Assembly (NCBI GenBank): GCA_903813345.2
Contig: CAIIXF020000009.1
Coordinates: 16,085,759-16,149,758, forward strand
Source of the DNA: Owenia fusiformis
Taxonomy: Eukaryota; Annelida; Polychaeta; Sabellida; Oweniidae
Direction: 5' to 3'
Length of the DNA stretch: 64,000 bases
A program made the translations under genes and the position numbers. Below are positions 39,401 through 48,400 of this stretch, in pieces (positions within the stretch are counted from its first letter, which is position 1; every line of letters begins with the position of its first letter). The notes beneath the pieces were generated by a model. That model was not told the origin of the DNA and did not search any database. It saw only the letters and a program-made list of their open reading frames with translations.

Positions 39401-42400
39401 CGTCCGTCTGTCCGTTGGTCCGTCCGTCCGTCTGTCCGTCCGTCCGTCCGTCTGTCCGTCCGTCTGTCCGTCCGTCAACATTGGCTGCACAAATTAAAAC
39501 TGCTATTTGGATTGAATCATATCAACAGTCATTTTATGCATATCCATAATGCCTATTTGACCTATCATCGCCATTTCCCAAGTTTGCCCCGTTTCCGAGA
39601 AATTGCTGATTTTGACGTCAAAAAGTCAAATTTTCTGTAAATACTAGACACTTTGTTGAAGTAGAACTTTCAAATAACTTGTAGTAGTTGCTGTATATAT
39701 GCAACTTATGTGCTCTGAAGATTTCAAAGCACTTGGAATTACAGTTTTTGGTGTTTACTCTATAAAATTTGACAAAAAGTAGGACTGTCAATTTAAGGAA
39801 ACTTTCTCATGTATAAAGTCAATGGCAGGTTTTGTGATTGACAAGTTTCTCAAAGTTTGCCTTATACTTGATTATTTCTGGCAATGAATTACATCATAAC
39901 TAGATTTAAGCATTCCCTACATATTGTTCAATATATGTCAGCATCAAATTTTTACCGTTTTTCAACTTGCTCCAATTTGACCAATTTTTTTTTTGAAAAT
40001 CATCTACAAGTTACCAGAAGTTCAAATCTGACATAAGTTTTAGGATTTGACCTTTACTTGACCTTCAGTGACAAAAAAGTTGATTTTTCAAATTGATTTT
40101 TGGATGTAAATTTTGGCCAGCTTAATCACAAAATACCTTACTGAGCTCTAAATAAGCAAAATTTTAAAGGTTAAAGGTCATCAAACTAGGTCACACAACT
40201 GTGCTGTCTAGGTTTCTCAAAGTTCGAGACTACAAATCCAAATCAATATTTTTGTTTGAAAGTCAGGATAAACATTCCTCTGAAGGTTCCAAACTGTGTG
40301 AGCACAGTACCATGGGTCCTATTTTTTGATCTCTAAGTATTGCTATATTATACTCAAATTGAAGGAATTTCAGAGAAGATCACAATTATGGTATTGTTTT
40401 TCTGATTTGTGCCACAGAAAATTCAAAATGGCTGCCTAGAGCAGGTATTCGCTATTACTTAGAGTTATCTTGAAAGTATGGTAACATGACACTACAATGA
40501 TCTCAAATATCTATTGAAGGGAAGAGTAGATGGTTATTATTATATTGTGACTGTACAGATTCATAATTTATATTTAGTGTTCATTGGGATTTGCCACTCC
40601 GTGGAGTTCCCATTTCTAGTTATATTAGTGATAATTTTGTTAAATGAAATCAGCTCATAAAAAAACTCATAATCACTTTTTTATTGTCGGCCATTTTGGA
40701 TTTTTCAGTCCTAAAATCTTTTCTGTAAAGTTTTGTCTAAGCGTTTTCAGGTAGATCAATTTCAAATTTTCAGGGATGATTCTTCTTATGAAAATCTCAA
40801 ACTGACTAAGTTTTTGAGCATTCATCTTTTTGAAAATACTATGGCAGAGAAGCATCAAATATAAGAGCCCACATACTTTATTAGCCAAACAAGAAGCAAT
40901 CCAAGATATACAAATGTCATTTATGTACAATAGGAATATATTTTCCCATACATTATTGCACAATGATCTTTTTATTTCTTTTTTTAGGTTTTACTGACGA
41001 AATAAAATAATGAAATGTATTTTTTACCATTTTAGCTTATCTTGAAACATATGCACTATTTGCTTGGGAGTCTATCTGCTGAGATGGCAACTACTCAAAG
41101 ACACAACACAGCTGCCCCCTCCATGCTCCAGGTAAGAGTTGTGAGTCCAGTCTAAGCTTGTATATAATGTATGATAAACATACCTAATATCTTCGAAATG
41201 AAGAAAACGTATTTTACTATTCTGTAAAATTCGAAGTCTCCGATACTACCCAACGTAAATCCTTCCGGACTTGTTTTTCATAACCATTTGGACTCATTTC
41301 GTAGGAGAATGAGATGAAACATCCATCAGAATGGCTAAAAAGGGAATATAATTCAATCGTTTAGAAAAATACATATACTAACTTCTACCTAAAACATTCT
41401 TTTTCATTCCCACATATCTATTTTGGCGATCGTGCCATCAAAGTACATATTTATCGGCATTAAATAACAAAAATGCCAGAAATATGCTCTTAATCTGCAT
41501 TAGTGTTATTTAACTATGTTTAAACCAAAAAATCATTTTATAACGTGGAACAATATTCACTACATTAAAGATCGTGTTAATATTTTAACTATCTGTACCC
41601 TCAAATTTCCATAAATGACCGTAATGTTAAAAGTTGAGTTAATGGCGAATGGTCCTTATTATGACACGGACTTGTCTTATAATCACTAGGTGAACGACTG
41701 CGAATTGTACACAAAGTGATAAAAATAACGGTTGGGAATTGTCTTCTAATGGTATTTATACGTTCCCAGAAACAAGTGCCACAAATGCACTTTTAAAAGT
41801 GCAGATAAAAATATATTCTTTGAACACTTCAAGAGGGACCATCCCTCCGATTTATTCAGGCTTGACGTCCCTTTTCGTGATAAAGGCATATGGCGTTACA
41901 AAACACAGGATTATGGATTCCGGATGTGTGATAAATTAGGCTCAAAGCCATATGATGAAATTAAACTCGCTATAGCTAATAACGTTAGTACCGTTCAAGG
42001 CCATGTGTCAAATGAAAAAGATGATGGAATCCATGTATGTGCGGGCATAGATCGTATTTCGGCGATCAATGATGTTTCTGCATATTCTTTTCAAAATACA
42101 TTTCGGACTAAAATTATTATTATCCGACCAAACGAAGTTCGAGAGGGATATAGGAAAGCCGTCCGTCCGTCCGTTCGTCCGTCAATCCGTCCGTCTGTCT
42201 GTCCGTCTGTCCGTCCGTCTGTTTGTCCGGGTGATAACTCAAATACCGTTTCACGGATTTGATTCAAATTTTATAGGCTTATGCCTTATGAGTGTCGGAC
42301 CTCTACTCGAGAAGGAATTTTCAATATGGCCGCTCAATTCAAAATGGCCGCCATTTTTCGTAAAAAATGTAATCGTTGATAACTCAAATACAAGTTGACA

Positions 42401-45400
42401 GATTTGGTTCAAATTTTATATGCTGATGCCTAGGGACAAAGGAGTTTCGCACAAAAAGAGATTTTCAAGATGGCCACTTAATTTCAAAATGGCGGCCATT
42501 TTTCGTAAAAATATGTAATCTTTGATAACTCAAATACCAGTGAACGGATTTGGTTCAAATTTTATATGATGATGCTTAGGGACACAGTAGCTATGTTTGA
42601 CAAAACATTTTCAAGATGGCCGCTTAATTTCAAAATGGCGGCAATTTTTCGTAAAAAACGTAATCTTTGATAACTCAAATACCAGTGAACAGATTTGGTT
42701 GAAATTTTATATGATTATGCCTAGGGACACAGTAGCTCTGTTCAAGAAATAATTTTCAAGATGGCGGCTGAATTTCAAGATGGCGGCCCACATTGGTAAA
42801 AAACGTAATCTTTGATAACTCAGAGACCAGTGAACGGATTTGGTTCAAATTTTATATGATGATGCCTAGTTCACAATGGTATAAACTAACTTTGTGCCAA
42901 ATTTCATGCTTCTATCACAAAGTGCACAAACATTTCAACATTTACACTAGCTATAATAAGCATAATATGTTTTGTTCGGTGGGATTTGCTACTCCGTGGA
43001 GTTGCTGTTTTTCTAGTTATTGTAAGTTTACAGTAAATCCTGCCTTAGGCGACACCCTAGTATGTATCCAACAGACTGACTAGAAGTCAGTCTGTTATGA
43101 TGTACTACTTTCCTGTGGAAATTGCAGTGAAATTTTTTGCACAAAATTATCAATTAGAGGAACCATTTCTTCAATAAAATAAACATTACAAATTTTCAAT
43201 TAAATAGTAAGGTCAATTAAATGCAATAAAAAGTAACACAGCATATTGTCAAGTGGAAATGAAGCTAGTTGAAGTAACAAATGTGCAAATTAATTTTACC
43301 AATCAGCCATTTTGAATAGGACTTCCTATGTAAACAAATATTTCATATTACCAAACTTTAACATAGGTGCCTTATAGTCTGAATATAATTCAGACTAAAT
43401 AGGATATAGTCTAGGCGACACCCTCTCGTATTTAAAAGAGTCAAAACACGAGAACCCGAGTCAAAACCTATATAGTTTAGGCCATTTAAAACAGGTGACA
43501 GGTGAGTTAAGGAGAAAGTCTAAAGAAGAATCTGAGGCAAAAACCTGCATACTGTGAGGCAAATTATGAAATTATAACAAATAATAATGAATCAAATTGT
43601 TAATAATCTAGGGGCAAACCAGTAGATTTTTAGCAGTAAATAACGATTAAAACTGATTATTTCTTCTCAACTTTCACAAACTTCTTGCTTAGCATTAATA
43701 TAAGCATGGAAGTCAGTTTAAAGCCAATAAGGGTGTTTTAAAGTCTTATTTGAGGCAAACTTATGCTCACATTTTTCATAGGCAAATTATAAATAGCGAC
43801 GAGTGAAGTCTTTAAAATAGCGAAGAGGCAAAACACAAGAAAAAGTAAAAAATCAACTTTTCTCTCTACATGCATTCTTGCCCCTTGAAATAAAGTCTTA
43901 TTTGAGGCAAACTTATGCTCACATTTTTCATAGGCAAATTATAAATAGCGACGAGTGAAGTCTTTAAAATAGCGAAGAGGCAAAACACAAGAAAAAGTAA
44001 AAAATCAACTTTTCTCTCTACATGCATTCTTGCCCCTTGAAAGTATCAAGTAAAGAACACGTATCTGTAATGATTCCCTAATTCAACCTTGACAAGTATC
44101 TCTTAATACGTTTAATTAATGATGATCATTTAGATAGTATCACTCAGACAACTTCTTCCACTGTCCTCATCCACTCTGATGATTTGTTGGAAATCTATAA
44201 AGTTTGTGGAGCTGTTCCACACTTAAAAATGGTTCATTGTGTTCCACAAGTCAGAAACGTTCCAATAACACAAGTCAGAAACGTTCCAATAACAAGTCAA
44301 CATCATTAACTGGAATATTTAGGTCACGTCCAAATGGTTAAATCTAAAAAATATTCTTTCGACAATTGCTACTCATTTAAATGTACAAATGGTTATGAAA
44401 AACAAGTCCGGAACGATTTACGTTGGGTAGTATCGGAGACCGTGAAATTGCCATCAGTAAGTTTCTTGAATGTAGGCTAAGATTTAGAAAACAAAAGGAT
44501 CTAGTGCACCCTCCATTTTAATCTCCCCATGAACAAAAATAAATTTATCTGATTTTTCAAAATAAATATACTGCTTTTTGTTATTATTACATTTATGTGT
44601 ACACTAGTATCTTGTTGACCTATATTCAGGACTGTATCGATGAATGGGCCACTTATTAGCGCCAATATTCAATCATAAAGTGTACAGGGGTAGAGATGCC
44701 AAACCAGGAAGTCTTTTTGTGTCTGTCAAAATCCATTTGCATCCTACACATCCCTACATCTTATCCAAATATGTTATTAATTAATGAAACTTAACAGTAT
44801 AATCTTTGGATTTACAAATTTGTATGGGATTTCATTAGTGTATAAGTTGCTTTTGAAGCATTTTTCTGTAGCCATTTTGTAGGGGAAAAAATGATGAAAA
44901 AATGTATTATCTTTTAATTTGAAGTATGACCTGAATTGATTGCAAACTTTATATTTGCTCATCTGATGTGATATACCATTTGTGTCATATTGTGAAATCA
45001 TTTAATTTGCAATCGATTCAGGTCATAGTGTATTTTAGGTATTTTTTTGTGAAAATCAATAGAAACCAATGGCCTCCATTGGAATCTGATGATATCCCCA
45101 TGTTAAGTCAATGGAGCACATCCAATGTCAAGTCAATACACCCTTGCTGAACTTAACGACCTCAACCTCAGCCCATGTTGGTCAAAACGCTTAAATATTT
45201 TCCTAAGTATTATGTGACATTGTATTCTTTATGTTACACCTAAAGATGATTCATTTTGTTCATGGGGTAATCATAATAGAAATTGCACTAGACCCTTTAT
45301 ATAACTTATTTTGTTTTTGCAGGTTGTACAATGGATGTGCATAGTTCTAGATGCCCACTTTACTCAGTTTGTCATTTCTAGTGATGCCAGGAATATATTG

Positions 45401-48400
45401 GCAGACCTACATTCCATCTCACAGGAACAGGTACTGTTAATTTTAGTTTCTTATTATTTTACCAAATGAAGTTTCGCACAGATATAGAAAAGCATGCATT
45501 TGTCCTTCCATCTTTGGTTTGTCTGTCTGGGCGATAACTCAAATACTTATTGAAAGATTAAAATTCGATGCCTTATGGCCATAGGACCTCTGCTCAAGAA
45601 GGAATTTTCAATAAGACTGCTCAATGCAAAATGGCAGATGTCTACATTTTCATGAAATAAGATGTAATTTTTGTAAATAATAATATGGCCACTTCATTCA
45701 AAGTGGCTGACTTTTTTGAGAAAAATTTGATCTTTGATGACTTTAAGAGATCAGGTCTTCCAAAAGAATTAGAGTAAGCCCCCTGACATTTTTTGGCAAC
45801 CGATTTTATTTGCTAAGACTAAGGACAGGAAGTCCTCTGCTCAATAAAACATCATTATTTATAAATTCAGATGAAAAAGTTGCAAAAAACATACATTTCA
45901 ACATTATCAGTCATATATACAGTAATTTAGGTACAATGTGTAAAACTGTAATAAAAAAATATATAGCTCATTGACAAAGCTAGCCTTGCCCAAGTCGGTA
46001 TTTTTACTTATCTGATCTTGAATTATTACCGCCTTGTACAATCCAATACATCTCCGCTGTTATTATGCTGAAATATTCAACGGTTTCGAGATTTCCATAA
46101 TACCTACGCTATCAGGGGTATCGCGAAACCTTATTGATTGACAGATATCGCGTGGACACGACGTGTGTCTTCAGGCTGAATGACCAATCAAAACGTTATC
46201 GGGTTGAGCTGCATAAACAAACAAACTTCCCACCTACGACTTGAAATTCAATGATCTGATCGAGTGTTTCTTTAGAGTTACAATATATTCTGTAATTAAA
46301 TGTACATCGGAAGGTAAGAGTCATTAATATAAATTAAATCATGCGATTCAATGTTGATTTAAAACTGATTTCGCGATGAAAATGCATGAAGACCTAGTCC
46401 AATGTAGCGGGTCATGTTGTCGTCGATCGGTGATTGAATCTCAGCCTACATGTTCAGCGATCGTTTCAACGTTTGTATTGTTGAAATCTTCTCACCTTTG
46501 ATTATCCGATCGATGCCCCGGCATCAACTAAACTCTCATTGATATTTATCTGATAAAATATTTGTATTTTCATGATGAATTCGTGCTCATATTCTTGCAA
46601 GATTTGTTCATGAAAAGTCCCGGTGAAAAGTGTACTTGTTTTTGACCTTGCATAATAATGAGCTAACGCTACAAGGCCGTCGTTGATTGGTCAAATTTTA
46701 CCGATTTACTACATCAACAAACTGTCGGTAAAGCACGTGGCTTTCTCTTTGGTACAAGGCGGTCATAATAGAAATCAAGACAAGTAAAAGAGACCGACTT
46801 GGGCAAGGCTATGACAAAGCTAGAAATGTAGATATTGAAGAAACACATGGCAGCCATCTTGAAAGATGGCAGCCTTTACACGCTATTTTACGATTTTTGT
46901 TGTAACTCAAAAAAGTAGTGGAGCGATTTTGTTCATATTTGGTATGTATATATTTGGTACTATAAGCATTGCACACAAGTACCATGCTAATGGATGAGGT
47001 CAATAGATGCAAGGTTATGAATAACAATTTAATGGATGAAGAATGTAGGGTAGGGGGGCTGAATTAAGATCAAAAGCTATTTATGCACAGGAGGGAGAGA
47101 GAAGTACTTAATATTTCTTAAATCTAGAAAAATGTAAAGGCAAGAAAAAGATAATGAATGGGTGTAGAAGGCATGATGGGAAAGTTGTGACAAAATTAAA
47201 TGAAATAATGAAAGAACAAGTGCAATATTTTAATAAGGTTTATCAGGCTAAACCAAAGTTTAATAAAACTGACTTGGACAGATTTCTTGACATAGATATT
47301 CCAAATTTGGCTAAAGAAGAAGCACAAAAATGTGAAGGGAAAATTACATTGGATGAATGTTCTAAGGCATTAAAAGATATGAAAAATGATGTTTCACTGG
47401 GTAGTGATGGGTTAACCACAGGTTTTTACAAATGTTTTTGGAGAAAACTAGGGGCATTGGTAACTGAAAATTTCAACATCGCATTTGGAAAAAAACACTA
47501 AGTCCCACTCAAAGACAGGGCATAATTACGGTATTATATAAACGAAAGGAGAGAGGGAAGTGTTAGATAATTGGAGACCAATATCGTTAACAAATACAGA
47601 CTATAAAATATTAAAGTCGCCATCTAAAATTTGAAAATATTTTTTTATCATTCATTTACCATTTGTCAGGACTTAAAAAGTGATTTTAGAGATTTATGGA
47701 AAAAAAAACTTTTTTAGAAAAAAGTTGTGAGCATTTCATTTCTCAAATATTCAAATTTCCCGCCATTTTTCAAAAAAAGTTGAAATTTCTTAATCATCAA
47801 ATATTTCTTAATGCATTTCAAAAAAGATTATCTTTTTAACACCAATGCAAAGATTGAACATAAGACACACTATTTCAATAATAAAATGTCATATTTAATG
47901 GGCCACTTCAATGTTTTAGCTCATCAAAAATATTTTGAAACATTAGTGATGTCACTAAGGTAACAAAAACTTTTTGAAAAAAATTGAATTTTTTTTTCGA
48001 TGTCAATCTTTTCTAAATATGCTAGACTTTCATAAAAAAACAATGTTGATTGTCTAACCAGGTTAAAAGGAAGAATAAATTATGTTTTAGATATCATTGT
48101 ACCATTGGTTTCTATGAGAACTAAAATTTTGAAATGCATTTTTCTCAGAACCATTTTCATGCACTGATAAGTTCATTTCTCGCTTGTTTATCAACCGATT
48201 TTCTTAATTTTTTCGGCAAAAAACATGGGAGGATGAATGCTATGCATTGGTATGAATTGTGGCTAATTAAAAGATATGAGTGACCTCTAAAAGTTGGTTT
48301 TAAATAAATTCACAAATTTTGGAACAAAAAGTCTATCAAAAACCACGTTTTGAAATTAAAAAAAAAAGTTTCACATATCACACTTTGCTAACATTGGGTA

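Larger units (their letters stand above)
41236..44440. mobile_element. 3.2-kb TIR element, non-autonomous
   Basis: The inverted repeats start GTCTCCGATACTACCCAACG and run about 57 bp with one or two mismatches (41236-41292 and 44384-44440). The inside holds Helitron copy 4, an exact 150-bp tandem duplication (43741-44042) and no transposase. The target duplication is unclear (AAATTCG/AAATTGC at slightly shifted positions). Lies in the intron between NOL11 exons G and H. Confidence 0.75.
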
